From positions 233,420 to 297,419 of the forward strand of contig NW_001798969.1 in NCBI RefSeq assembly GCF_000165425.1: 64,000 bases of DNA, written 5' to 3'. This DNA is from Paramecium tetraurelia (lineage: Eukaryota > Ciliophora > Oligohymenophorea > Peniculida > Parameciidae). Position 1 is the stretch's first letter. Every line of letters begins with the position of its first letter. The translations under genes and the position numbers were made by a program. The notes below the pieces were generated by a model that was not told where the DNA came from, did no database searches, and worked only from the letters and a program-made list of their open reading frames with translations. Below are positions 23,069 to 35,367 of this stretch, piece after piece.

Positions 23069-24682
23069 ATGGGTTAAGTTTAACAGTCCAAATAACACTT
23101 TTTAAAAAATTAGTAAAAATTGGACCAACATCAAAGCAAAATGTAATTGTGAGTTTCAATTTAGTTTTGAGAGTCTAATTGAAGTCTATTCAAATTAATA
23201 GGAATAAGTTGCAGTCATACGTAAGCTATATTAAAATGATGACTAATATCAAATTGAGTTACACAAATTGCAACAATATTAACAATTATCAAACATACCT
23301 GGATTGATCAAATTGTTGGAAATTCATAAATAAGAAGAATAATATCTCTGTAGCAACTTTTACAAAATAGATGCAATCTTTGAATACGGTACTCCATTTA
23401 CCTCTCAACTCCCCTATTATTAATTTATCTAGTAAGTCATGCACACCTTGATTGAACTGCAAAATAGAGACAAATATCACGGTGATCTAATACCATCATC
23501 CTTTCTCTTTAAAAATTAAGTCAAGCTTTTTCTCCCCAATATCAATCACTATAGTCGTCTATTGAATGGATCATCGGAAGATTGCTATTTGTCACCAGAG
23601 TTATTAGAATACTTGGGCCGAAACTCCTATAGACCTGAACATAATAAAGAGAAGAGTGAAATCTTTTCTATTGGTCTTATCACTTTAGAATTGATCTTGC
23701 AAGAGTCAATTCAGAAAATATATAATTTTGAAACCTACACAATCAACAGAGGTAAATTGTAAAGACTATTTTAGATATTTTGAATGATCTATTATCAAGA
23801 GCAGATAATAAATTAATTACTAAAATGTTAGAATTACAACCTGAAAATAGACCTAATTATTTATCAATTTATGAGGAGAGTCTAGTTGAAATGATGTAGT
23901 AGTCAGCTATCAAAATAGAAAATTAGCAACCAAGTGGCTTCATTGAAATACCAATTCAATAAGCAAAGGAAATATTACCCATAAAATAATCCAAAAGCTT
24001 ACATATCAAAACTTAAATCATCTAATCAACTAATACTTTAAAGAAAACTAATCCAACTTAAAGATCTGTTTAAATAATTACTGAAGATAGAACAAAATAA
24101 TTGAAAGCTTAACCAAAATAAACTTAAAAAAATTAAGTAAAAAAGATTCCTCCACCTATTTAAGAAAAAAGTCCTAGTCATCATTTGAAATTGAATTCAA
24201 AATAGAAATCGAATAATTTTGCTAACCTAGAATTACTACAAGTTTAAGAGAATTAGGATTCTAATTTATTATCCCCTTAAAATCAATCAATGTTTCCAAA
24301 CTCTCTATAATATTTAACTCCTTCATAGTCACCCAACAACAGGTATTCATATAAAAAATCTCATCAATCCTCAGCAATCAAACACTAATCTCTTGAACCA
24401 AGTGAATATGCGTTTTTGCATGAGCAAATTCATGTACCATACAATCCTGGATCCAATTTTTTAGATTCCTCAAGGTAACAAGAATTGTTTGATCTTGTTT
24501 CTCCAAAAAGTTAAAGGCAAACCTCAACTTTGAAAGATATTTCCAATAAAAAACTTCAAATCAACCAAACCAAAGCCAATTCAAATTTCAAAGAATGCCT
24601 CTAAAAAAAACCGTAGTTACTCAAAGTATAGAGAGGCAATTCTAAATCTCCGAATGTAGCGAGAATACCTGGGAAGAAATGA
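23069..24682 (+). CDS. Kinase-like protein (probable pseudokinase) with low-complexity tail
   Basis: ATG 23069, introns 23143-23164 and 23752-23774, TGA 24680-24682; 522 residues. The first 270 resemble a protein kinase C-lobe: LIELQNRDKYHGDLIPSSFLF sits where HRDxKxxN should be, YLSPELLEYLG replaces the APE motif and KSEIFSIGLITLELIL matches subdomain IX. There is no Gly-loop or DFG motif that I can find, and the catalytic Asp context is HGD. The remaining 250 residues are Ser/Gln/Lys/Pro-rich and disordered. I infer a catalytically dead scaffold. Its stop is 55 nt before the cofilin start on the same strand. Confidence 0.7.
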
Positions 24683-24737
24683 GAGGAAAATGTGATTTAA
24701 TTAAGAAAAATTTAAATAAAAATTATAAGATTTAATT

Positions 24738-25209
24738 ATGAACGTCGGTACACATGTTAGTGATGATTGCGTAACAGAATTCAACAAGCTCAAATTGGGT
24801 AAATAATATAGATATTTGACCTTCAAATTAAACACTGAGACCAATTAAGTGATTATTACAATATTATCATTAGATTGTTGTTGATCAAATTGGACAAAGG
24901 GATAGTACCTATGCTGAATTTGTTGGTCATCTCTAAAACGAAGTATTTATTATTCACTATTAATATTAGTCAAGATATGCAGTTTATGATTATCAAGCTG
25001 TAACTGATGACGTTCCTCCAAGATAAGTTGAGAAATTAGTCTTCATATTTTGGTCTCCAGATGCTAATTAGCCTGTTAAATAAAAGATGTCATATGCTGC
25101 AGGAAAAGAGGCTTTAAAGAAGAAATTGAATGGTTTATCAAAAGAAATCTAAGCTAATGACCCATCTGAAGTAGAAGAAGCAGAAATGCGTAAATTAGTA
25201 TTGAATTGA
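24738..25209 (+). CDS. ADF/cofilin
   Basis: ATG 24738, introns 24849-24873 and 24943-24969, TGA 25207-25209; 139 residues, normal for ADF/cofilin. The N-terminal MNVGTHVSDDCVTEFNKLKL gives the helix preceded by a Ser; the core has YAVYDYQAVTDD, LVFIFWSPDANQPVKQKMSY and KEALKKKLNG, the actin-binding long helix. ADF/cofilin severs and depolymerises actin filaments. The first intron falls directly before the conserved VVDQ strand. Confidence 0.93.
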
Positions 25210-25994
25210 ATAATGAACATTATTAAATCAATTTCATATTGCATTCAAATTACCCTTTCACAGATTCCTTATATCTATTCCACATTTTTACACATTCCTC
25301 AACTTCAAAGATATCGTTTTCTCAATAACAAAATCATAATTTAACACATAATATTTAAGATGTGCTTAATAATATATGAAGTTTTCCTATAAACAAATCT
25401 CTTGTGCTAAAACTTTGTTACGATGAGATTTATTAATTTTTCTCTTTAATTATAAAAATAAAATGTAATGCATTATTAATGTTAATCCCACATTATTAAA
25501 CTGAATACTCATAAGTCTATGTAAAATTTAAGCATTGCTTAGGTTTTATTCTTAGATGAAGTTCAATCACAGCTACAAGAATTAGATAAAATTTTATAAT
25601 TAAATTTATATATAAATATTGTTCAAATTTTATAAATTGATTTACAAAGAAGGTATTTTGAGAAATTACTGGTTTCTATATAATCAATCAAACAGAGCAG
25701 TGCATTTTAATATGTCTAACCATCATTATTGTTTCAGGCTATATAAGTAATTCGAATAATTCATTATTCTGTAATCATTAATTAATTACACATATGCTTT
25801 TAGGTTACTGTTTGTATGAGTTATTATAGTTAGAATTCAATACATGAGAAATCCATATTTCAGAATGCTTAATTTTATAAACATCAAAAAAAATGATTTT
25901 AATTAAAGTTAATTTTATATTGAATCAGTATATAAAAATTTTGAGTATGTGATATAATTGATAAATATATGAATTAAAGCTTCTGGTTGTAAAT
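25210..25994. other. AT-rich intergenic, convergent
   Basis: 785 nt between converging stops. Very AT-rich with scattered stops in all frames. No domain, RNA structure or repeat recognised. Confidence 0.5.
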
Positions 25995-27774
25995 TCAGAT
26001 ATCAACTCTATTTTCTTAAAGACTCAAATCGTTAAATGAACTAACTTATTGTATCTAAAGAATTGATGTTTACTTCTATGCTTTTTGATTGTCATTTGTT
26101 TCAAAAATCATTTTGACATCCTTATCCAAAAGACTTAAAATACTTTGGTTTATTTTTTAATATTTTTTATGAGTGCTTTCTTTAATCATAGTATAAGAAT
26201 TGAAGGCCTAAATTATCTCCTCTTCAAAGGAAAGTTTATTCAAATCGTATTAATTTTGATTAATACTCTCTTTCATTTTTTCTCTGGCTCCTAATTAGAT
26301 TTTTGGCTTGTGTATAAAATTAAACAATATTTGCTAATCCTCATTTAACAATATTTTCTTCAATTTGTCAATTTCGATTAATTTATTAATAATATAGATA
26401 ATATCGATTTAGTTGTAGATTGACTCAATACTTTATTAAATTAATTGTCTATCAGGCCCACACGTAAATAAATATTGATAAATATATAACTTAATTTATT
26501 AGGCTTTTAATTTAAAGTATTTTTTTAACTAAGCCAATTAACTTGAATTTACAAGTCCTTCAGATTACCCTAAACCTTGCACTTAAGGAACGATCTTTTA
26601 TTAACCATGAGATTTTTCAAAGTAAAATATTTCTGATGCTAAAAATAAGTCACAAGAAAGTTTGTTAAATGGTTTGACAATTGTTCCTACCAAAAATAAC
26701 ATTAATTCTAATAGCCCACCCATTTAGCCAAGAATATCTAATATATTATTATAGGTTCTGTAATATTCGGCTTCTCTATCATCAAGATACAAGGTAATGT
26801 CAATAAATTGAGGTTACTGGATATTAAACACTTACTCAGACTGCCTTTCAAATAATAAAGTTTTATATTCTTTATTATTCTCAAAATAATAAAAAAAGTT
26901 CTCCTTATTATAAAGTGTTGATTTTCTCATCCACACAGTCATTGACTTGTATTGATAGGAAGATATAGAACTACTTATTAGTTTTGATACTAAAGAAAAA
27001 GGATTATTGGCTTTCTACTGATTCAAAACTGAATCTGAAACAAAAAACCCCAAGTATCCTTGAGTTAATTTTTTATCAATATATTCTGGGGAAGCACATT
27101 CTACATAGAATTAAAAAAAAATTACTTCCTCCAGATGTTACATTGTTACATTTCTCAATTTTAAATTAGAGGCTTTTAAAAATTGGGCTTTGTGGAGTGC
27201 CCTAGAGTGATAATGAAATTGAATTCAGATCTTGAGGATCAAGACAAACACTTGAACCTAATAAAGCTTTTGAAATGTTTAATTATTCCTATATTTAGGT
27301 ATTTATTTGCACTGTTGCACAAGATTTTAACGTAAAATTATTACAACTATTGTGAATTTGGTTGTCTGAATCAGTGATTCTTGAACAAGCTTACATTGTA
27401 GCTGTATAAACTAGCTAGTCAGGTTTCTAAACGATGGGTATTCCGTAACTATCGGACAAAACTATGTAAAAGATGAAAGAGTCTTATTCCAGTTTGTATT
27501 CCTATGTTGAAATAAAATAAATTTAAATTACATCAGGAAAAGCTTAATATTGAATATTCTAAAGAACATTAGGACTCTTACGCTCTATCATTTCAATTAC
27601 TAAAGATAAGAAGGAATAGTAGATAAGTGTTAAAATCCCAAGACTCATTAGCATTCCAAAAATTGTATGATATTCATTTTCTTTTTTGATTTATAAGTTA
27701 ATTTGAGATCCAAACATATCGATATTTAATAGTAATTTTCTTAAATTCTTCAGAAACAGGCTACAAAATTTCAT
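25995..27774 (-). CDS. Ciliate multi-pass membrane protein of unknown function
   Basis: ATG 27774-27772, intron 27101-27125, TGA 25997-25995; 584 residues. Near the N-terminus FGSQINLQIKKENEYHTIFG leads into a transmembrane helix (MSLGILTLIYYSFLSLVIEM). A large Cys-containing, probably extracytoplasmic region follows, with CASPEYIDKKL, GYLGFFVSDSVL and a beta-rich YLDDREAEYYRTYNNILDIL. A second helix near MGGLLELMLFLVGTIV precedes a cytoplasmic part rich in Ile/Lys/Gln (IIYIINKLIEIDKLKKILL). I know this arrangement from large 'transmembrane protein, putative' families in Paramecium and Tetrahymena, but no role has been assigned. Confidence 0.75.
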
Positions 27775-28074
27775 AAGTTTTCCAATAATTTATTTAAATA
27801 CTATCTTAATTTTTATCAAACTAACTTAATAAATATATATCTTCTGTTATAATGTCATCAGAAACGAGAATAATTATCAGTAACATTTCTAACATTCAAA
27901 TCGAGCATAAATAACAAAACCTGGAGAGGTAGGGAATTGTTCTCGTTGCAAGTTGAATACGTCATGATAAAATAGAATTTCATGGAGTACAAAGAAATTT
28001 TATAAATTATAAAGTCACAATTATTACAATTACATATTATAATACAAAATGACGACATTATTAATTATAATTTT

Positions 28075-29341
28075 ATGTTTAGATTGAATTAGTTGGCTGG
28101 ACAATTTAAGGAAGTCAAGTTCCTAGCAGATCCACTTGAATATCTTCGATTGTATGACATGCTTGAAAATGACGAAAAGGATATTTGTTTTGCTGTTCGT
28201 AAATTTGCATAGGAAAAAGTATGAGGAATCAATTAATTAGGCGGCACCAACAATCAATAAGTATGTTGAGGCAGCGGAATTTCCCACAGAGATTGTCGAA
28301 GCTTTAAAACCATTGAAATTGATTCATAAAACCAACACATACGTCAAAACTGGTTTAGCTTATTTAGAATTAGCCAAAGTTGATGCTGGTCTGTCAACAT
28401 TCTATTTATTAATGTAAGAATCGAAAACGATTGATTAGTTCATCATTGGTACCTCATAGTATTGAAACATTTGGTTCAGAGGATTAAAAATAGAAATACT
28501 TAACTAGGATCAAGGATATGGATATTTTGGGAGGATGGGCACTAACTGAAAGGGAGTATGGATCTGATGCATCAAGTCTATAAACCACTGTCAAGAAGGT
28601 ATAGGGAGGATACTTATTGAATGGCAACAAGAGATGGATTGGAAATGGAAATAAGGATATTTTAGTTGTTTGGGCCAGAAATGCTGAGAATAATAACATA
28701 GAAGGATTTATAGTGGAAAACAAATGGGCTGGAGTTCATGCCGAACCAATCAAACATAAGTTAGCATTGAGAATAGTTTAAAATTGTTAAATCACATTTA
28801 AAGATGTGTTTATACCTGATGAAAATAGGATGCCAAAAGCTAAAGACTTTTAGAATGGTGTAACTTAGGCTTTGTAGCATTCAAGAGTAGGAGTACCTTG
28901 GATAGCTTTGGGAATATAAGCTGGAGTTTATGAGAATGTAGTTAAATTTATAACGAGAAGAAAATAATTTGGAAAACATATTGCTGGATTTTAATTATAA
29001 TAGGAGAGATTGACAAGGATATTGACAACATTCTAAGCCAGTTTTCTGATGGTTATACAGGTTTCTAGATTGGCATAGGAGAAGAAAGCAACTTTGGGAT
29101 AGATTGCAGCTGTGAAAGCATGGGTTACTGATAAAACTAGAGAAGTGGCTAGATTGGGAAGAGAGATGATGGGAGGAGACGGAATCTTAGTTGAAAATTA
29201 CTGTATTAAGGCTTTAACTGATGCTGAAGTGGTTTACACATATGAAGTAAATTATTAAATTTAGTAATTTCTTAGGGATCTTATGATATTAATAGTTTGA
29301 TTGCTGGTAGGGAAATCACAGGTTTAGCTGCATTTAAGTGA
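28075..29341 (+). CDS. Acyl-CoA oxidase/dehydrogenase, ACX4/glutaryl-CoA DH type
   Basis: ATG 28075 (Met-Phe-Arg-Leu), introns 28219-28240, 28414-28438 and 29247-29275, TGA 29339-29341; 396 residues. FAD-binding and substrate motifs: GGWALTEREYGSDASSLQTT, GGYLLNGNKRWIGNGNKDI, SRVGVPWIALGIQAGVYE and RKQFGKHIAGFQL. The C-terminal signature TYEGSYDINSLIAGREITG holds the catalytic Glu, whose codon is the last before the 29-nt intron. Best match in memory is plant peroxisomal ACX4, in the glutaryl-CoA dehydrogenase clade. It should make an enoyl-CoA from an acyl-CoA. No C-terminal SKL-type peroxisome signal is seen (ends LAAFK), and a mitochondrial location is possible. Confidence 0.9.
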
Positions 29342-29430
29342 TGTTCTAATATAGGAAATTATATATATTATTATTATTTTAAATTTCTAAGGATGATTAC
29401 AATGAGAAAATAAATCATTAAATTATTATA

Positions 29431-31509
29431 ATGAATAAAAAGAGTAAAACTCCTTAACAATAATCTTAACCTTAAAATCAACAAATAAACCTACCTTCTC
29501 CTTTGATGCAGCCGATGTCTTTGCAATCAGGACCATCTCCATCTTAACCGGATACTTCAGTATTAGATGAATCTGGTGGAGAGAGTGTAAAAGTTGCATT
29601 GCGAATTAGACCAATGAACTAATTAGAGTAAGGAAGAGGGGATGAATAATGCATAAAAGCAATATCAGATTCAAATTGTTAACTCTATTATAAGTAATTC
29701 GCGATCTTAATTAGCAAAGAGGAGTAGCAAAATAATTTAGATTCAATTCAGTTTTGGATGAGAGGTGCACTTAATAAGAAGTGTTTTTGAAATGCAATAT
29801 TTAAGAATTGCTAGATGCTGCTCTGGATGGATATTCAGCCACAATATTTGCATATGGTTAAACTGGATCAGGTAAAACTTATACGTAAATTTTCAATTTT
29901 AATATTCAAGCATTTCTGGAGTTGAAGAACGTTTGGCTAGAGAAAAGTATATTTCTGATGAGTCTGAAGGCATCATTCCCAGAGCTACTAGATACTTATG
30001 GTAGATAATGGCACAAAGAGCAGAACAATTCTATGTGAAAGCCTCGTTTACAGAAATATACAACGAATAGTTGAGAGATCTGCTAAATCCTGCTTCTGGG
30101 ATCTTGCATTGCAGATGGAATCTATAAAATGGATTCTTTGTTGAAGATTTGATGATTGTTGAATGCACATCATTCTCTGATATCCAAGCAGTATTGCATG
30201 AAGGAATGAGAAATAGAAAGTAAGGATCTCATGAATTAAACAAAGATTCAAGCAGATCTCACTCAATATTGACTGCTTATTTAATTGGAGAATAGAATAT
30301 AGATGGATAAATCGTTAAAGTATAATATTATTTAATATTTATTATAGAGATATGGAAAGTTTTCATTTGTTGATTTAGCTGGTTCAGAAAGATTGAAGGA
30401 ATCCAAATCCTAAGGGGATATGATCAAAGAAACTGGTAACATCAACAAGTCTCTATTCACTTTGGGTAAGGTCATCAAGTCTTTGAGTGACAAAAAGAAC
30501 AAACTCCCTTACATCCCCTATAGAGATAGTAAATTAACAATGCTCTTGATGGATTCATTGGGGTAATATAAGTGATTTAATATTAACAGAGGAACTGCTA
30601 AGGCGTTGATGATTGCCTGTGTATCTCCTTCTGCTGCTTATTATGAGGAGACGTTGAGTACTATAAATTATGCCACTTCAACTATGAATATCCAAAACAA
30701 ACCAGTAATCTCTATGGGCGAAAAGGATTAAATTATATACAATCTCACCAGAGAGCGAGATTTGTTGAAGATGGAAAATCAGTATCTGAGGGAACAATTA
30801 TAGAGGTAATGTTGATTGTTATTTAGATATACAAATGGATTACCTATAGAAATTCCCAATTTCAATGATAAGAATGGATAAAAGAAATAACTTCCTCCAT
30901 TGTAATCTAGACCCATTAGTCATAATTAAATTCTCAATAGTTAACAAAATGGATTTGATCAATAGGTGAATTCCAATAATAGCAAGATTGATTTGCCAGT
31001 CAACAAAATTTTACATGAGTATTAAATGGAAATCAATAAATTAAAATAAGAAAATGATGAATTGAGAAATGCTCGTGATGTTTCTGTTAAGAATTATCAT
31101 ATTGTTATGAATGAAAATAATGCCTTGTAACTCAAGTTGGAGAATTTAGAATAGATTTTTATTGGCAATCCAATCACAAAGGGCGATCAGGATAAATCAA
31201 AGATTTAAGAAGAATATATGTCTAGTGCATTGTTGATAGAAAATAGCGATTTAAAAAAAAAAGTGGCATCTTTGGAAGAAAAAAATATGGAGTTGGCTTA
31301 AGTATGAAATTCAATTAAAAGTTTAGATAGCTAGGAAAAATCTTAATGGAAAGAGTAGTGACCCGAATGATTTACATGAAATAGTTTAATTGAAACAAAC
31401 AAATAATTAGTTATAATAACGTGTAGAATTTTTATAAGCAAGGGAAAGGGACTTACTCGAATAAATTATGAGATTATAAAGACAACCAAAGGCTTATGCA
31501 GGATTTTGA
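29431..31509 (+). CDS. Kinesin motor protein, KIF12-like
   Basis: ATG 29431, introns 29694-29719, 29885-29910, 30320-30347, 30563-30589, 30806-30826 and 31302-31326, TGA 31507-31509; 641 residues. A Gln/Pro/Ser-rich head extension precedes the motor: [13 protein letters not shown]-loop GQTGSGKT (about 134), EIYNEQLRDLL, switch [11 protein letters not shown], switch [13 protein letters not shown] and [17 protein letters not shown]. After the motor come coiled-coil segments (EYQMEINKLKQENDELRN) and a short tail. The [13 protein letters not shown] segment reminds me of KIF12. N-terminal motor, so probably plus-end directed. Starts 89 nt after the ACX4 stop. Confidence 0.9.
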
Positions 31510-31885
31510 TAATAAATTATATTTTTATCTTTTCAAATACTTCAAAATTTGGATGGACTTACTCACATTTTTGTTCTATTGTATAATATTGACTATTTTT
31601 AGAAAATGGATGCTATCAATATTTATTACCAATTGGTTCTCTTTTCAGAATTTAAAAAGACAATTTATCATAAAATAAAATTTATTCTTTATCATAAATT
31701 CATTTATCATGATTTTTAAATTACATCTTGTTTCCTCTAATTGTAATTGGAGACTGAAAATGTAGAAAGAGATTATAGATAAATATTTTTATATGTTTAA
31801 TTGAATGGAAGAGAACAGTCTAGTTTCTCAAATGAATATTAAATAAATAAGATTCAATAATTAACAAGTCTGTTTAATTATGTAT
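31510..31885. other. Intergenic, convergent
   Basis: 376 nt between converging genes. AT-rich, with a chance ORF overlapping the kinesin end. Nothing recognised. Confidence 0.5.
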
Positions 31886-32507
31886 TCATTATTGGACAAG
31901 AAGCTCAAATGATTCTTCCTGGAATTAAATAGAAAGAGATTTCACAATTGGTGAAAATCCAACTGAATCCAAGTTTGAAAGATTGTCACTCTCTAAATCA
32001 GATTCCTAAAATATGTAATAAATTTTACAGATGTAAATCCCTCTTAATCGAATGGATTCAGAACATTTTGAAGTTTTATCTTTTTTATCTTATCTAATAA
32101 ATCGTTATAAAAATATACCTAAATTGATTGATTCATCATCAGAAAGGTCATATAATGATTATATTCGAATAACTTACAATAATTGGGAGTTGTAAGAAAA
32201 TATAATACTCTGGGATTGGTACCGAATTTATATTACTCTATTGTCACTGTCCTCCCAACTCACTTAATTGCCATTTCTGATTATTGCTTTGAACTCGATA
32301 AGTTAGTCTATATTAGCACTATAATATACTTTCATTCACATCAACAGATATGCTACCAACCCAAAATGGATAAATATCTGGGTTTGTAGATAATTGAAGG
32401 CTATTTGAAGGGTTCCATAACCCTAACTCCTTGACACTTCCCACAATGCAAACAGACTCACATAGAGTAGTTTCACATCTAACTTTAAAATTCAATTTAA
32501 TTGCCAT
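31886..32507 (-). CDS. Small CBM20 starch-binding-domain protein
   Basis: ATG 32507-32505, introns 32006-32028, 32094-32118 and 32308-32329, TGA 31888-31886; 183 residues. The N-terminal 95 residues form a CBM20 domain: LNFKVRCETTLCESVCIVGS, ELGLWNPSNSLQLS, YPFWVGSISVDVNE, then LIEFKAIIRNGNQVSWEDSD and NRVIQI. These match the Gly-Trp-x-Pro and Trp-Glu-Asn-Arg positions that hold glucan. No catalytic domain follows, only an acidic tail. It may tether or sense the glycogen/amylopectin stores of the cell, which is an inference. Confidence 0.85.
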
Positions 32508-32999
32508 AAAACTGAGTTTTTCGAGAAATATTGATGTATTATTTTTAATATTTAAATCGAAAAAATGATCCTTAAGAATCAGCGATTTTTTCTAATATTT
32601 ATAAAAAAAACTTATAAATTAATTACAGATAAGAAATCGAATTCTCTTTTGAATAATCTCTGTGATTTTAAATATATAACAATTTTACTAGAAAGATAAT
32701 TCGGATCCCGCTTCTAATTTTTTTCATTTAATCAAGCTTTTAAACAAAAATTAAAAAACGAGTAATTTCTTAAAAAAAATGATAATTTAACATTTGATTA
32801 TAAAATTTAAAAATTGCAAACAGTTAACTTTTTCAAAACTTAAGTTGAACTCATTCCTTAACCTTTATACACAGTTCAGTCTTCATTTTCTTGAGGAATT
32901 TTTAAAATCAATAAAAAAAACTTTATATTAATTAATTATAATATCATAAAATTTATGTTATATAAATATATATATATATTACATAATTAACAAATTGTT
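32508..32999. other. AT-rich intergenic
   Basis: 492 nt, very AT-rich with poly-A/T runs and a short (TA)n stretch near 32963-32980. No gene seen. Confidence 0.5.
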
Positions 33000-35044
33000 T
33001 CACTTAATCAACGACTAAAAATACTCATTGGTCTTTAACAAAATATCAAATCTCATTCCCTTTTTCTAGTGGATATAATCAAATAATTTGATAAATTCTG
33101 TCCAACAATCTATGTAATGTTATAAATTATGATTTGCCATAAATTCTTATTTGGATTTCTTTTTTTTCAAAAATTAATAAAATTCTTCATTATAATTATA
33201 TTTTTTATAAAAAGGATTTTATTGACCAATATTTATAAATTGCTCAATAAGGCCACGTTAATTAAGCTCAAAATATAATCCTATTAATATTGCATCATAC
33301 TGTTAACCGTAATTTTTACTTATACAACTGATAAAATCTCCAAAATAATCTAATTAACCTAATTTAGAAACACTATTAATCACAAAAAATCTCAAAAGTA
33401 ACAAAATCTTTTCATCTTCCTCTTAATAATGTTCAGACAAATTAATTAATTGTTTTGTTATCAAATTTTCCTTTTTATCTGCAAATGGTGCTATTATCTC
33501 ATCATCCTTCTCATTTTATGGATTATAAAAGTGCCCAAATAAAATAGGTTTATAGGGTGTTTCCAATAATTTTAGATAAATGAAGAAGGGAATAAAATAT
33601 TGAGGTTTAGCATATGACAAAGCAGATGCATATAAAGAACCTTTTTAATTATCCAAATCAATTAAGCCTTATAAATGCAGAAATCTCAAATTTAAATTTA
33701 ATTAAATCAGATCTGAATTTATTTATTATGATTGCTCACCAAGTTCAAATGAAGATTTTCTGGATGTCAATTTTAATGTCTTATAATAAAAATGAATTGA
33801 ACGCAATAAGGTTGGGTTTTTAATTGTCTCTTTAAACAAATTAAAAGAAGTATTCAACTTGATTTAATTCTTTCCTTGGAAATATCCAATATTCAATTTT
33901 TCAAAGGCCATCTAAGAAGGTTCAATAAATTCATATTCTTAGAATTCTAAAGGTTAAAGGAGAGACTGCTCTTTGTAGAACAACCCTATTCCATTACTTT
34001 AAAACACCAAAATTTCAGTTGGTAATTAGATAGCACTGGCAGATGCAGTCTATAACCTCAGTTCATCAAAATTTATATCAATGTATGGAGAATCTTTGAT
34101 TTGTTGCATAAACTAAGTGATCTTAACTGGATCAACCAGAAAGTTAGCAAATTTTTAAACTCTCTATTATAGGGTGAGCTTTCCAGCAAAGAATTATTAT
34201 CCAATATTGTAGAGAACATTAAATTAATCAGACCTTGGTAATTCTGAAAAAGGCTTTGTAAACTTTGTTTGGCTAAATTAATTTAGAATTTGTTCATTAT
34301 AGCCTATGCATTCATTACGAGTGCAATAGTCATGTAATTAATATAATTCTGCTAGAGAATCTAAACTTAATTAGGATTTAGCAGTTAATAGTTTTATGTC
34401 AATCCATTCGAAAGAGTTTTCGAAAATGTTTAAAATCAAATAATTTAATTCCTTGAAACTAAAACACTTCTCCAATAAGGATATCTCTGCTAATATTCTA
34501 AACGATTAATAAGAGTAATTTACCCACTTATTAAATTGTTGGTAAAGAGATAGCGAATTTAACTTCCCGCATCTGGAACAACTAAAAATTGGATTTGCAA
34601 TTCTCTTAGCCAATCAATGATCATTCTTTTGGGTAACAAAGTATCAATAACAGCATCATTATATATTAATTCTCTGAACTGTGCTCTATATAGATTTGAT
34701 AGTATCATTAATTTACTTATTTTTTTCTGATTAGCATTTCATTATAATCTTTGAATTTATTTTCTAATGGATTTACGATGACAAAATAACAATTGGCGTG
34801 ATATTATGTTCTTTTAGCATTTAGAAAAAGTTCACAACATTTAACTTTAATTCATCATAATTAATATCAAAGAGATTAGGAAACTTAATTACTTAATGAA
34901 TTAAATAATCTTGATGAACCCCTAAATAACCTCCATTTAAAGTTTGCAATTGACTAGAATAAAATATACAAAATACTCTCTCTAGATGATATCAAACACT
35001 TCCATAATGTGTCTTAGCTTCTAATTGAGTCTATAAATATTCAT
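33000..35044 (-). CDS. Tentative XPG/FEN-superfamily (MKT1-like) protein
   Basis: TGA 33002-33000. Introns 33713-33739, 34498-34523, 34686-34716 and 34954-34976 give 645 residues from ATG 35044 (an alternative Met is at 35005). Near the N-terminus GGYLGVHQDYLIHQV and NFFQMLKEHNITPIVIL look like the N domain of MKT1/XPG proteins. IIDWLRELQIQFLVVPDAGS then sits where the I domain keeps its P-x-E-A motif, but the acidic metal ligands are largely missing, as in MKT1. The long C-terminal part is helical (LYNIGQQFFAGKLTLQQ, SALSYAKPQYFIPFF). MKT1 proteins regulate mRNAs through partners. The gene is clear; the family call is an inference from pattern. Confidence 0.6.
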
Positions 35045-35367
35045 GTATTAAAATAATATATTAATTATAAAATATTGTAATTAGTTTTTATTCTTACTTT
35101 ACCTAGTTTAAGATTTGAAAGTATAGCGATTATACCTGTAAATTATAAATGAACCTTAATTCTTGATTAATTGAAATTTGTAGGAACACCCACATTTAAA
35201 TTCTAATTATATAGTCATCTCTACTAAATGATTATATACATATTAATGAATAGACTTTGAAATACCTCAAAAATTTTAAGATTGTTTTAAACACAAAAAC
35301 GCAAATTTGATTTTTTTATGAATAATTGTATATAAATATGGATTTGCGATATGATTATTAATTCATT
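35045..35367. other. Intergenic upstream of the MKT1-like gene
   Basis: 323 nt, AT-rich; includes the 3' flank of the adjacent TLDc copy A and the presumed promoter of the MKT1-like gene. No feature recognised. Confidence 0.5.

Noticed and set aside
34735-34800. Alternative frame NPLENKFKDYNEMLIRKK in the MKT1-like gene
   Set aside because: It looks coding, but cannot be joined to the downstream exon, whereas the chosen frame gives a spliced length divisible by three.
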